Of a stretch of DNA of 64,000 nt, positions 1 through 11,634 are shown in pieces (within the stretch, counting starts at the first letter, position 1; every line of letters begins with the position of its first letter). The position numbers and the translations under genes were made by a program. Location of the stretch: contig JAMJFZ010001815.1 of NCBI GenBank assembly GCA_026225945.1, positions 15,228,501 to 15,292,500 on the forward strand. Reading direction: 5' to 3'. Source of the stretch: Cricetomys ansorgei. Lineage: Eukaryota > Chordata > Mammalia > Rodentia > Nesomyidae. The notes beneath the pieces are model-generated. The model made no database searches, had not been told where the DNA came from, and saw only the letters and a program-made list of their open reading frames with translations.

Positions 1-59
1 TTACATTGTCTACTTAGCTTTAGGAGGCAATACTGATGCTGATACCTAAACCACAAAGA

Positions 60-235
60 GCCAGGTGTGGTGGTACATGTCTTTAATCTCAGTAATCAAG
101 AGGCACTGGCAGGCAGATCACTTTGAGTTCCAGGTCACCAAGGTCTATGCACAATATAACAAGTTCCAGGACAGCTAGTGTTGTTATATAATAAAATCCT
201 GTCTCAAATTAAAAATAAAAATGAAAAAAAAAACA
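60..235 (+). mobile_element. B1 SINE
   Basis: The 7SL-derived head 'gccaggtgtggtggtaca' is followed by diverged 'ctttaatctcag', 'ggcaggcagatca' and 'cctgtctcaaa' blocks and an A-rich tail. Heavily diverged, so an old insertion. It abuts the L1 that begins just downstream. Confidence 0.9.
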
Positions 236-991
236 ATTACAGACCAATTTCCCTATATATTGCATCAAGGTTTTCCAATGAAGTACTGAAAGAATATATC
301 AAAGGTATAATCAAGTAGGCTTCATCTCAGAGATGTAGAGATCTACATTTAGATCTACATCTAAATCAATTAATGTAATCCAGCATATAAACAAACTGAA
401 AGATGAAAACCACAAGATGGCCTCACTAGATACAGAAAAGTTCTGTGACAAAGTTTAACAGTGCTTCATGACAGAAGTCCTAGAGATGATATGGATACAT
501 GGGACATAACTGTACATAATAAGAGGAGTTTACTGGCAATATCAATTTTAATGGAGAGAAACTCAAAGCAATTTCATTAAAACTAGGAACATAACAAGGA
601 TGCCAGCTTTCTACACCTATTCAATATAGTATTTGTAGGCTTAGATAAAGCAGTAAAGAAACTGAAGGCCATGAAGGAATACATATTGGAAAGGAAGAAG
701 TCAAAATAGACTTCTCAAAAGAGGAAACACAGGTGGCTGTGAAACACTTAAATGATAAACATATTTAGCTATCATGGAAGTTCAAGTCAGAATTGCATTG
801 AGATTTAGTCCTATAAACATCAGAATGGCTAAGATCAATAAGACAAATGACAACTACTATTAGAGAGGACATGGAATGCAGAAACACTCATTCCTTGCTT
901 GTAGGAATGCAAAATTTTATAACCACTATGAATAACAGTGTGGCAGTTCTTCATGAAGATGGAAATCAATCTACCTCATGATCCAACTATA

Positions 992-1341
992 GGACTGGTG
1001 GTAGTTTGAGAAAGAATTACCCCCATAGGCTCATATATTGACTGCTTAATCATAAGAGAATGGTGCTGAGGGATTAGGAGGTGTGGCCTCATTGGTGTAG
1101 GTGCGGCTTTGTCACTGGATGGGCTTTGGGGGTTTCAAAGACCCAAGACAGTCCTAGTGTCTCTCCTGTGGATCCAGATGTAGAATTCTAAGCTACTCTC
1201 CAGTATCAGCCTGTGTTCTACCATGCTCTCTGCTGTGACTAAACCTCTGATATGTAAGTAAGCTCCAATTAAATGCTTTCTTTTATAAGAGTTTCTGTGC
1301 TCATGGTTGTTTTTCACAGCCATAGAACACTAACTAAGAAA
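992..1341 (+). mobile_element. Solo LTR, MT-type MaLR (ERVL-MaLR)
   Basis: Diagnostic blocks of a common rodent MaLR LTR are present: 'cccccataggctcatata', 'ggattaggaggtgtggcct', 'gtgactaaacctctga', 'ccaattaaatgctttc' and a 3' end 'agaacactaactaag'. It interrupts L1 ORF2, which reads on at 1342. I recall it as an MT-group LTR; the exact subfamily is uncertain. No internal region is present. Confidence 0.75.
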
Positions 1342-1898
1342 CCACTCTTTGGCAAATATTAAAAGGACTCTACCAATCCTACTGAAAAGATCCTACTACA
1401 GAGACACTTGCTGAAACACATTTATTGTCATTCTATTTATAATAGCCATAAATTGGAAACAATCTAGATGTCCTTCAATACAAGAATGGATAAAGAAAAT
1501 CTGGTACATTTACACAGGAAGTGTTACTCAGCCATTAACTTAATTCATGAAATTTGAGGTAAACAGATGGAATTAGAAAAAATTATCCTGAGTTAGGTAA
1601 CCCAGACACAGAATGACACATATGTTATACATTCACTTATGTAAGGATATTAGCTGTTAAGACAATGAAAACCAAGTTACAGTCTTCTGAAGCACAGAGG
1701 TTAGGTGTAGAATAAAGGTCTTGGGGTAATGAGTTTGGTAGAAACATCTCCTTAGGAAAGATGTTTATATGTATTATATGAGAAGATGAATAAAAGTGTA
1801 TCAAGTGGGAGAGGGAGGTAAGGGGAGAATGAGCAAGGGAATATAGGGAAAGACAGCTAAAATTCAGGGATATTTGTAGGGTAATATAGAAATACAAT

Positions 1899-1906
1899 TA
1901 TATATA

Positions 1907-1966
<60 letters not shown>
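1899..1966. repeat. (TA)n microsatellite
   Basis: About 65 bases of almost pure TA with one TGTG interruption near 1911. It lies inside the L1 3' UTR. Confidence 0.97.
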
Positions 1967-1967
<1 letters not shown>

Positions 1968-2159
1968 TAAATGAAATGAAATCTCTAAATGATGGAAGAG
2001 ACAGACAGAGCACCAACTGGATATCTCTTGTTACCAAATGAAGCTTCCAGTACAGAGCTTGGGTTATATCTAATCGATTTGTTGGCCAAAGAGGTCTCAT
2101 AGGAATCACCAAAGAAACCAGGCTGCTGCCAAGACTATAGGTTGCTTTTGACAAACTGA

Positions 2160-3088
2160 TGTGTCGACGTTGATTCAAGCAAAGCCCTTTAGTTTTTAGC
2201 TAGTTCAATCACTAGTCCTAATCCTGGAGTCCTGGAGCATTTCTGCCTCTGTATAATATAAAAGGTTTAAGCCTAGAACTGATAGGCTTCAGTTTCAGCC
2301 TCCTTACAGTCTAGATCATTTAAGCCTCTGAGGCTTACTGCTGACTGAGCTACTCTGACTTCTGAACTCATAGCTGTACTGACCTCAACTGACTCCTCTG
2401 ATTCAATTCAACACATTCACTATTCTGGCTCCAAATCTAACTGGTTTAAACTGTCCTTCTGTGTTGGCTGACTGTTTCTGACCAAACTCTTCTGACTTTG
2501 GCAGTCTCTGGCTGACTCCTGCCACTTCTGTGACTGACCTGTTCAGCTTTGCTTCAAACTGACTCCCTCTTCCCATCAGATACTGACTTCTTTTGCCAAA
2601 CTGCCTCAGTCGGGAGACCGAGAGGACTCTTTGCCATGTCTTGTCTCTCTCTGAGCTCTCACTGCTCCATACTGTCTCAGTCAGTGTCTCTGCTTCTCTG
2701 ATTTATCCACAGTCAGACCATTTCCCAGTCTCTGTATTGTGTCCTCTCTCTGCCTCTTATCACCTGTGTCTACTTAAACTCTTTTCTCTCTGAGCTGAGA
2801 ACCTGCTTTTCTATCATGACAGTTGGGTGTGTCCTTACTCTGACTCACTCTGCTAACTCTTCCTCCGATTCATCACTTTACCTGCCCTTCACTCTGACTC
2901 ATCTTAGATGTCACTTCCTGTCTGACAGTGACTCCTGAGGACTGCTTCCTGTCTTTGCTTCTGTTTTGCAGATTAAAGTTGTGTACTACCACTGCCATCT
3001 GAATACTTGGATTAAAGGTGTGTACCAACAGTCTTTCTACCCTAGAGCAGCCATGGTGATGGACTAAAAGATTAAACATTCCATTACA
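2160..3088 (+). mobile_element. ERV2/ERVK-like solo LTR, recurring family, copy 1
   Basis: Shares with 14082-14877 the 5' block 'ttcaatcactagtcct', a long CT-rich middle rich in 'ctgac' and 'tctctg', the block 'gatgtcacttcctgt' and the end 'agcagccatg...gattaaa...ccattaca'. It interrupts the L1 3' UTR, which reads on at 3089. The left boundary is approximate and the target-site duplication is not clear for this copy. It carries two of the roughly 40-bp B1-head-like units near its 3' end (about 2972-3030). The 66-codon frame at 2593 is a by-product of its CT-rich sequence. Confidence 0.75.
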
Positions 3089-4546
3089 ATGTTGAAGACC
3101 AGTATCTGAAGACAAAATCTTAATAGCTAATTAAATGTGGAGAAGTTGAACTGAGCCTTTGCCCCTGTGTTCTAGTGTCTTTGTTACAGAAGGCACTCTG
3201 TAGACTATCAAAGGGATAATGTCAACACCATCGTAACCATTAACCTCTTGATCTATAATGGAGTCCTGCTAGAGTAATTGTACACAAAAGTTGTGTGAGG
3301 AACCAAACAATATCTGACTTCTGAGTTGACCCAGGGCTCATTCCATGAAATGGAACAATAACTGACACTGTTTGAGTGAACAAGTGCCTAAAACCATATA
3401 GCCCAGGGACCTATAGTAAAACCAAATACTACTGTTCTAAATAAAAATGTAGGAATATAAAGATCCCTCATAGCCTTCTTGTATAATCATAGATCATTGC
3501 CTTTCTCAATCAATATCTGATGGGCCACATCTTGAAGTAAATGGTAATAAATGTAGAGAACCAGAACCAAACATTAATGCAGAGAGTGAGAGACCTTGGA
3601 AGACTCAGCCATAAACGGAAAGATTCCATCAAATCCCTTCCCTCAGGACTTAAAGAATTCTGTTGAAAAAGGAACAAAAAAGTGATAAGAACCAGAGGGC
3701 ATGGAGGATACTAAAAACACAAGCACCTCTAAATCATCAGTATAAATGCACACCTGAACTCACCGAAACTGGTGAAGCAAGCACAGGGCCTACATGAATC
3801 TGTACCAGATGGGCTTTTAGAGCTGAAAGGAGACATAGACAATGCCCCCTTTCTTAACATAGAAATAATCTCCAATTGATAACCACTTGAGTATGAAAAC
3901 TTGGTTCTCTCCAAGGAAGTCTCACTGGGGAAACAAACTACTGCTAAGAGTAGACTGGGTGCCTGGCAGTAAATGGACAAATAAAAATAAACTTAATGGT
4001 ATTTTAGGAGGTTTCTTATCTCATAGTGTTGTGCCAAGACTTTTTTAATTTTTTAATTGTCTTACATTTTAATTTTTATTTTGTTTTGTTTCATTTATGT
4101 ATACATTTAAAAAACCTTTTGCCTCTCCCCACCGGTTCTTTTGGGTTTATATTGTTCCTTTCAGTTTAGGGCTTTAATGGGATCTCTGAGTGCGTGAATG
4201 AGTGGGTTTCTGTGTGTGTGCATCTGTTTCTGTTGCCCTTTCTTGGGCTCTTTTCCTTCTGATTCTTTGTTTTGTCCTATTCTAATGTGTTAATTTTGTT
4301 TTGTATTGTTTTGTTTTATTTATTTCCAAAGGCTATTTCCTTTGGAACCTGTTTGTTTTCTACAGAGAAATAGAAAGGGGGCAGATAGGAGGGGAGTTGG
4401 TAAGGAATAGGGAGGAGAAGGGCTGAGCGAAACTGATCATGACATATTATATGAGGGAAAAAAGCTATTTTCAATAAAAGGGGAAAACCAAGAAAGCTTA
4501 TGAAGATATATTTCAGGGGAATTTTTGAGCCAAACTTTTGAATTTT

Positions 4547-4551
<5 letters not shown>

Positions 4552-4600
<49 letters not shown>

Positions 4601-4612
4601 AACACACACACA
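4552..4612. repeat. (CA)n microsatellite at L1 3' end
   Basis: About 60 bases of CA with an 'aaacaaa' interruption, following directly on the L1 3' end. Probably grew from the A-rich tail. Confidence 0.97.
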
Positions 4613-7574
4613 GCTCCAAACTAGTAAATGTAAATAGGTACGTATTTCTTTGACATTGAGTTTTTCAAGGGTATGATGTACTTATATATTCAGTTATCAT
4701 ATATGTATTATCTAGTTAATGTAAAATAAGATTGGTAATCAATATTGGAATAAAATGTATACTTTTCCACATTCATCTGTGGCAAAGGAATTTTCAGGAA
4801 AAAATTTTGTTTCACCTTAATATGTATAATTTTTATTTAAAAATTTAAATAATTTAACAATTTTATTAAAATTCTGAGCTTTTGTTTTTCATGGGAAAGA
4901 TGAGAAAATGTTTCTGTTAATGCTTGTGTATCACATTCCGCCAATGAACAATGACATAAAACAGCTTGGAGAAGCCAAAGAATTCAAGCATCAACAAAAC
5001 TCTCACTATCCTCAGAGAACTTTCTTCCCCAGCTATACATAGCCAGCTATTTTGCCAAGCATCTGCTGAGGAAATGATGTCAGTAAATTTCCAAAGATTT
5101 AAATCTTCAGCTCTATCCTAAGTTTAGAAATTACCACATTGCACTGTGACTTAAAATCTCACCGACAAAAAAGCACAGACTTGTTCCAGGTGGCTTTTCA
5201 TAACTTATTTATAGGTTTTAGAACTCATATATATATTAGCAATTTAAACTGTAAAATAAACCTTACTCGGGGAATGGGTGTGTCTAGAAGTCTGTTTATT
5301 GATACCATCTTTCTGAAAATGTGCCTGCTTTAAAGGAACTCTCTGCAATAGAAGTGTCTATAATGGCATCAGAAATGTCACCTACAATCAAACAGAAAGG
5401 AGAAAAATCTTAATATAGCATTAATTTTTGAAAAAATTTCTTCTATAACTGGCAATTAGTGTATTTGAGCTCATTTTAAAATCACGGAATATTTCTCTAA
5501 GAGGTATAATGCGAAACATAAAAAATACATATGTTGTTTTGAAGTTTGACTATAAATAATTCATAACATATAGTAATCATAGTGCCAGTATTTAGCAAGC
5601 CTTGAATTAACTACTATTACTGATGATATTTCATGTATAACTTGTTATAAAATTGGTGACGCTTTCTTGACACAAGCAGATCAATCTAAGCACACACTCA
5701 ATTTTTTACATTACATAAAATACAAATTTAAATTTAACTTTGAAGTGAATATCTCTGCTATTTGTTTCTAAATAAAACATTTTGATGTTTCCAAACAATC
5801 CAGGTAACATGAAGATTGATGTTCATATAAATATAATTGAAGACAGCTCAGTGAGTCTCTTGTACCTGGAATACAAATGCTGTTAAATATGCAGTGAGGA
5901 AGGGAGACTTTTACCTGTGTACTAAATTTACAACAAAAAATGGACACTAATCCACTGTTCAGATCTGAAAGTAGTGATAAAGTTATACAAAGGATGAAAC
6001 AGAAACAGAAGAATTCTATGAACTAACACGAAGCTGAAGTTGAATATGAATTCTAAAAATATAGATATAATTTAATTCAGTGGAAGAAATTAGGTGGGGC
6101 CAGTGGTTGTAGCATCTGAGACAACTTACTGAGTGTGTTACACAAAATCTCTCACTAAGTGACCTGCCTCTCTATCTTTGCAGTTTGTACTGAAGTTGAT
6201 TATGAGTCAGAAAGGAATTGCTTACAAAACTCAGAAGGATAATGTTAATGTTATCTCTAAATCTAGACAAATAATCTGTTTAGAAAGTAAACTGCTTTGG
6301 CCATAGAGTGGAGGCTTTGATGAAGGTACTCACAAGTATTTTCTATAATTTTTCTTAAAATTGAAAGTATGATTATATAAATTATGATGTTATTCTAATA
6401 AGATAATTTAGAATACTTTATTTCATGCTATAGTATATAAGATATGGAAATTAGACATTTCATAAGAATTTAGATTTTTTATGAATGCTAAATGAGTCAA
6501 CCAGAAAGTAAATATAAGATATAAATAAAAGAAGAAATTTATGGATTATTGTCATTTACAAGTTTGATATCCTCTCTCTCTCTCTCTCTCTCTCTTTAAT
6601 GGTTAGTATGTTGAATGCTTTTTTTTTTACCATGGTTCTTTTCTTATTTCACATTACAAAATTACCAAATTATAATAGTACATTATACACACAACTTCAT
6701 AAAATATTTCTGGTTTGTATGTTCATCAAATTTAGTCACATCACATTTGGAAATATGTCTTTACTTATTCATTTCCCAAATTATAGTGACATTGAAAATG
6801 AATTCTATATTAATGTTGGGATCAAATATTATATTATTGTATTTATTTTCAAATTTGAATGAGGTATAATTTTGCATGTAATATTGTAGAAATATAAAAG
6901 TCTAAAAGATCAACATTTTTTTTGGACAGAGTAAGTTACGATAATCCCCACAGCACTATTTCAAAAATATTCTGTAAATTAAATTACAATATCTATGAAA
7001 AGTAAGCATTAACTTTAAAAATGGAGAAACATTCTTATCCAAATGTTTTTCAAAAAAGTTTTGGCATTTTTATTATGTCTTACATAATTTATGAGCTTTT
7101 ATATAACATGCCTTGAGATTTCTAAACAGCTCTCTTACAAACAACCTGAATTGTTCTAAAGGCTAGTGTGCTGCCTTGCAATATATAAGTGGAAATATTA
7201 GATTTCTTGTTTTAATTTTTTTTAAGTTATAGAAAGTCTAAACGTGGGATACAGTTTGAACAATTGGAAACTGGAATTAAATGGATTCCTTTATTATTCT
7301 TGAGAACAATCACTCCATTTGATTAAATTATTTTTTTTAACTTAGATTCTTTTTGTACAGTAACATGTTTCAATTCAGTTCCTAGGTTTACTTTTCTTTC
7401 ATTTCAGGGATTTGTATTGAGGGGGTCTCTGCAGCTGTCAGGCAGGGAAGCAAACCACGAAGATGTGAGAATGAAAACAGCTCAGTTTGGATTGACTCCA
7501 TAAACCTGGACCAAGGTTTCTAAAATCTGATTACAGATGCTTCATTGTCAGCATATTTAAAACACTGTACAATA
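4613..7574. other. Unassigned AT-rich sequence
   Basis: No repeat or gene recognised apart from the CT run at 6572-6595. Several short frames (5139, 6599, 6615) have no recognisable protein content and AT-driven composition. Confidence 0.6.
6572..6595. repeat. (CT)n microsatellite
   Basis: Twelve CT dinucleotides; polypyrimidine on the + strand. Confidence 0.95.
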
Positions 7575-7788
7575 GCCAGGCTATGGTGGTGGTAAGGCTT
7601 TAATCCCAGCACTCTGGCTGCAGAGGCAGGCAGATCATTGTGAGTTTGAGGCCAGCCTGGTCTGCAGAGTGAGGTCAAATGGGCCAGAGTTACAGCAGAG
7701 AAACCCTGTCTCAAGACAAAACAATGCAAAACAAAAAACAAACAAAACAAACAAGAAATAAAAACAAAAAGCAAAACAAAACAAACAG
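7575..7788 (+). mobile_element. B1 SINE with long A-rich tail
   Basis: Clear B1 body: 'ctttaatcccagcactctgg', 'gaggcaggcagatcattgtg', 'gaggccagcctggtctgcag', 'aaaccctgtctcaa', followed by an (A3-5C)n tail to about 7788. It is one of the better-preserved SINEs in the window. The two 80-codon minus-strand frames over it (7520-7883) are antisense B1. Confidence 0.95.
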
Positions 7789-7899
7789 TTGGAGAAAAGT
7801 TTTTCTGGTGTAATACAATCGCCTGTGAACAAAAAGGGTAAAAAGACTGAAATTTGACTCAGGGTATATGTCATTTCTTCCAAGAAAATATGTCTTAGA

Positions 7900-8290
7900 G
7901 ATAAGCTACCTGCATTAGTTAAGAATCTATGAAAGGGTCTGGACTGCTCTTGGTCATACAGATAGTGTAGAGGTCACATAGGCTATTAGCCATTTAGTCC
8001 TGGTTATGGGAGCTGGGTGGAGCTTCTGGCTATACGGATGAAGTCTAGGTATTTCCGGTCCTGATTGCGGGTCATTTAGATTTCTAGCCACTTCAGGTCC
8101 TGGTTGTAGGAATTTGATACAGCCTGGCCCAACAGATAACACGGATCACCAGGGTTTTAATCATTTCCAATTCCCAGCTTTCTGGATAGAAAAACAGGTT
8201 TTTCATCTTTCTGATTGGAAAGACAGTCCTGTGTGCTGAATGTAGGTTTCTCTGGAGATCTGTGGATGTAAGAAACTTCTTGCTATGCTC
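7900..8290. other. Unassigned GC-richer block with internal repeated motif
   Basis: Visibly richer in G and C than the flanks. 'agtcctggttatggg' (near 7997), 'ggtcctgattgcggg' (near 8056) and 'ggtcctggttgtagg' (near 8096) recur, with related spacer text between the first two. The composition suggests an LTR or another transposon-derived unit, but I do not recognise the family. No significant open frame. Confidence 0.45.
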
Positions 8291-9184
8291 CTAACATTGA
8301 ATGAAATATTTCTGTTTAGCTTTTACAAAAATGCCTATGGTTTCTTATTGATAGGTACTTTCTTATTTGGCTAAAAATCAAATTTTTACGACCCTAAGAC
8401 ATGTTGTGATACATGGTAACCACATGCAACATGTATCCTACTTAGTAGTCTATTTCAGTGAAGTAACAATTGTGTTTTTGGTCCATTTTCTTCAGAAATT
8501 AAAATTCATATCAAAAAGAAAATTAAATCATGCTAAATTTATATAAAAATATTATATCAGCCTTCTGCATAGTACTATTATGAGTAGTTAGATAAAATAA
8601 ATAATGCTGGAGTAATTGGAGGGAGGGACATGAGCTGGAAAATAACAAGTAAAAACTGACCGGTAAGGTATAATTTGTATACTGTGTGCAGAGTTTAAAA
8701 AAACAATCACTTGCATTTAAGCCATGAAAGAGGTAGAAAAGAAATGACAAGCTTAATAAAAACAGGTGGCAAACAATAAATAACACTTTTACAAACTTAT
8801 AAATCAATTGTTGATAATTAAAGAAGGTACAGTTTAAATATCTGCAAATTAGAATAGTGAAATAGTACTTATTAATACTGCAATGTATAGAAGATTTTGT
8901 ATGTTTTTAAAGGACCAAAGTATTGAGGTATTCTTCACTCGGGTGGTTAGACACCTTCTAGTATAGTAGAGAGACATGCAGTCTAATTAATCCCAACATA
9001 AACAGATGTAGCAAAAAAGCATGTAACAGAAGTATGAAATGCTGCTTTTAAAAATGTCACAGAGTTATAGTTTAAAAAAAGAAAATGCAGAGTTAATGAT
9101 TAGTACCTTCTGGAAACTAGGGGCAGTATTTGTATTTTTATCTGCAAGTTCTACCTAATCTACAATGCATATTATGAAATGTTT
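8291..9184. other. Unassigned AT-rich sequence
   Basis: No gene or repeat recognised. The 94-codon minus-strand frame at 8523-8807 has low-complexity hydrophobic content and no family resemblance. Confidence 0.55.
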
Positions 9185-9275
9185 AGTTTGGTTGTATTAA
9201 TCACTTACTGTGCCTGTGGGCAAGCACAAACATACACACACTTACACACACACAAACACACACACAGAGGCAATT
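9185..9275 (+). mobile_element. Probable B3/B2 SINE 3' end with CA-rich tail
   Basis: 'gtgcctgtgggcaagcacaa' followed by interrupted 'acacac' to about 9268 resembles the 3' end of a B3 SINE and its degenerate CA tail. The 5' body is not recognisable. Confidence 0.5.
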
Positions 9276-9504
9276 AAAATAAAAAAATGACAACAATAAA
9301 CATAGCTTAAAGATATCTGTGTCTTGGAAAGAATTTTGAAAGCAGTAGGCAGTAGGTTGGGGTCATCATCAAGTCTTTGAATGTAAAATCAAACATGACC
9401 TATCAAAATAACCTGTATCCTTAGGGAAACCAAGATCAAAACAAACAAAACACAAAGAAGAAGGTGATGGGGCTTGGATTTTCAGTTTCAGATGGAACTG
9501 TAAC

Positions 9505-9665
9505 AACCCAGCATAGATATATCCTTTATCACTCAGTACCCTGGAGGCTGAGGCTATAAGAAAATACTGAATCCTAACCTAGGTTCAGCTAAGTAACCAC
9601 ATCAGACCTTTTAATAAATAATAAACAAATACATAAATAATTAAAATAAATAAATGAATAAACAA
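9505..9665 (+). mobile_element. B1/B4-type SINE remnant
   Basis: 'cactcagtaccctggaggct' and 'gaggctataagaaaatactg' followed by a (AATAAA)-rich tail resemble the middle of a B4/RSINE-type element ('cactcaggaggctgaggcagg'). Very diverged. Confidence 0.5.
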
Positions 9666-9712
9666 GCGGGGATGACTTCAGGAAATTAGTGTTATGAAGT
9701 TAGTACTTTATA

Positions 9713-9754
9713 TGATGTATGATGAGTATGATGATGATGATGATGACGATGATG
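9713..9754. repeat. (ATG)n microsatellite
   Basis: Imperfect ATG/GAT array with single-base interruptions. Confidence 0.92.
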
Positions 9755-10289
9755 CAAAGGGTCTTGGTATAGCTATACCTTGTTTTGAAGGCAACTAACA
9801 TTGTGAAGATTTTAAAAGAGTAGCAAAATGATTTGCACTGAAAATGAAGATTATGGAGAAAGTTAGTCCAACATTTACTGAGGAGAAGTGTGAATAAAGT
9901 CATTGACAATTTTAGAGATCAGCGTATGGAGTTGAAAATAGGAGCTTTCTGAGTGATATGTGTACTACTTGTATTTCAGTACAGTTGTCAGTCTAGAGGA
10001 AGAAATGTGGCCGTTTGTGCATGCTGCTTGGTTGGATGCACAGGATTTTTATTTCTTCGTTTTGTTTTATAGCAAACTGAAGAGATTTTTTTTTAAACCA
10101 ACTGAAGAGATTTGAGATTTACCTGGATTTCATGACCTAAAAGAAAAGTGCTCTATGAAGAATACCAAAAACGATCATAACACATAACTAAATTTGGTCT
10201 TCCAGGCACTTCTTCCATTTCTTCAATTGGAATGTTCCTTGGCAATATCTGCACCAAATTAAATGTAAAGTGATGACTGATATCTTCTA
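9755..10289. other. Unassigned sequence with a small local duplication
   Basis: No gene recognised. 'aactgaagagattt' occurs twice at about 10076 and 10100, separated by T/A-rich filler. Confidence 0.5.
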
Positions 10290-10630
10290 ACTCTCAGGAT
10301 GTTAGGACCAAGTGAATATAACTCTCTTCCTCACTCTTAATTATTTCTGAAAGTTTCTTTTGGAATCATGGTTTGCTTTATAAAGAATCAGACAAAATAC
10401 CAGAAGTTTTTGACCTAACACTACCAGCTAGCTTTTCAGATCATGGCCAGTGTCTATTGTCTGAATAAACAAACTTCCGATGATTCTATCATCCAGCACT
10501 GGGCACTCCTCAGTGACAACAAACTTAGGAAAATCCAGAATGAAACTACTGACTCACAAACAGAAATAATTATGATGATTTTATTATGCCATGAAGTTTA
10601 GTGATGTTTTATTACCAAACAATAGACCAG
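10290..10630 (+). mobile_element. Ancient MLT1-like MaLR LTR
   Basis: The 3' half fits the MLT1 3' end: 'cttccgatgattctatcatc', 'actgactcacaaacagaaat', 'aattatgatgattttattat', 'gccatgaagtttagtgatg', 'ttattaccaaacaataga'. MLT1 predates the rodent lineage. The right edge is clear; the left edge is a guess. Confidence 0.65.
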
Positions 10631-11550
10631 TATAACCTCTGAGAGTATTTGAAGGTACAAGATCATGGTTATTAAATTTGCTGAAAAGTTTGAAGTGAAC
10701 AGTAGAACAAGCAAAATTTTAAATAAAGGGATGAAAGCTTAGAATATACAGTAACCTGTATTTTGATTGAGGAAGACAAGACTCTGTCTCAAGGAGAACA
10801 TGGACACTTGATGTTATATTATAAATGTAAGAAGTTTAAATCATTGATGAAAGTATATTTTTCAAGGTCACTAAATTATTTTCTCATTATTCATGTTAAA
10901 TTTACTGAGTTAGTTATCATTTCTATTTTCGAAGACGTAATGCCTGATACACAGACAACAGACATAATTAAGATTTCCTAATCACAAATCCATGAAGGTT
11001 AATCTACATGTAATTCTATTGTAAATTAAAAAAGAAATTTAGAATAAGCAAGAATTGTTATCATTGTTATCATGATATAATAGTGCTAGATATCCAGCTG
11101 GGTAATATGGTTTCATAACAAAACTCTTGCAAGGTATGGACAAGGCCCTGAACTGATACCCTATAAGGCCACAATAATTGACACAGTATAAGCATAAAAG
11201 AGAGTTGGAAAATAGGTTAATGGTAAAGTTCTTGTTGCACAAACTTGAATACCTAAGTTCAGAAAACTAGTATCCACAGAAATAGCTGGGGTCACATCCT
11301 GTTTTTATAACACTGAAAACGAGCTATTGGGAATGAAGCAGAGAGAGGAAGATCCCTGGAACTCTTGGGCAGATAATGTAAAAGAAACATCAAGAAATAG
11401 TTTTGGTGAGAGAGTCTGTTTTGGCAAATAAAGTACAGCAAATTAGGGAGAAAGCCATCTCAAATTCAGTTTCTTCCCTCCATACATGTAAGGGTAGGCA
11501 AATACACCCACACCCATGCATATGCATAAATACACCACACGTGTGCATCA
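10631..11550. other. Unassigned AT-rich sequence
   Basis: No gene or family recognised. Short frames at 10763 and 11039 are uninformative. Confidence 0.5.
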
Positions 11551-11584
11551 GCGCGCGCGCGCACACACACACACACTCACACAC
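11551..11584. repeat. (GC)n(AC)n alternating purine-pyrimidine tract
   Basis: Six GC dinucleotides run directly into a CA array ending in 'ctcacacac'. 'cacacgtgtg' lies about 10 bases upstream. Confidence 0.95.
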
Positions 11585-11634
11585 TGCATCACTCCAATAA
11601 CTATGTATAACGACAAATAAATTATGCCGTTTGC

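Larger units (their letters stand above)
237..4550 (+). mobile_element. Long degenerate L1 (Lx-like), 5'-truncated, split by two LTRs
   Basis: 237-700 matches L1 ORF2 reverse-transcriptase sequence ('cagaccaatttccct', 'caagtaggcttcatc', 'ggaaaggaagaagtcaaaat'). It then jumps to the distal part of ORF2 at about 712 ('tcaaaagaggaaac'), so roughly 1 kb of ORF2 is missing internally. ORF2 resumes after the LTR at 1342 ('ggataaagaaaatctgg'). The rest is 3' UTR, interrupted again by an LTR at 2160-3088, and ends with 'ctattttcaataaaag' near 4475. No frame is open for any useful length, so this copy is dead. The sequence either side of each LTR reads as continuous L1, which is why I treat it as one element. 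Confidence 0.85.

Noticed and set aside
1864..2178. 104-codon minus-strand frame
   Set aside because: Contains the TA microsatellite as alternating Ile-Tyr and otherwise lies in L1 3' UTR.
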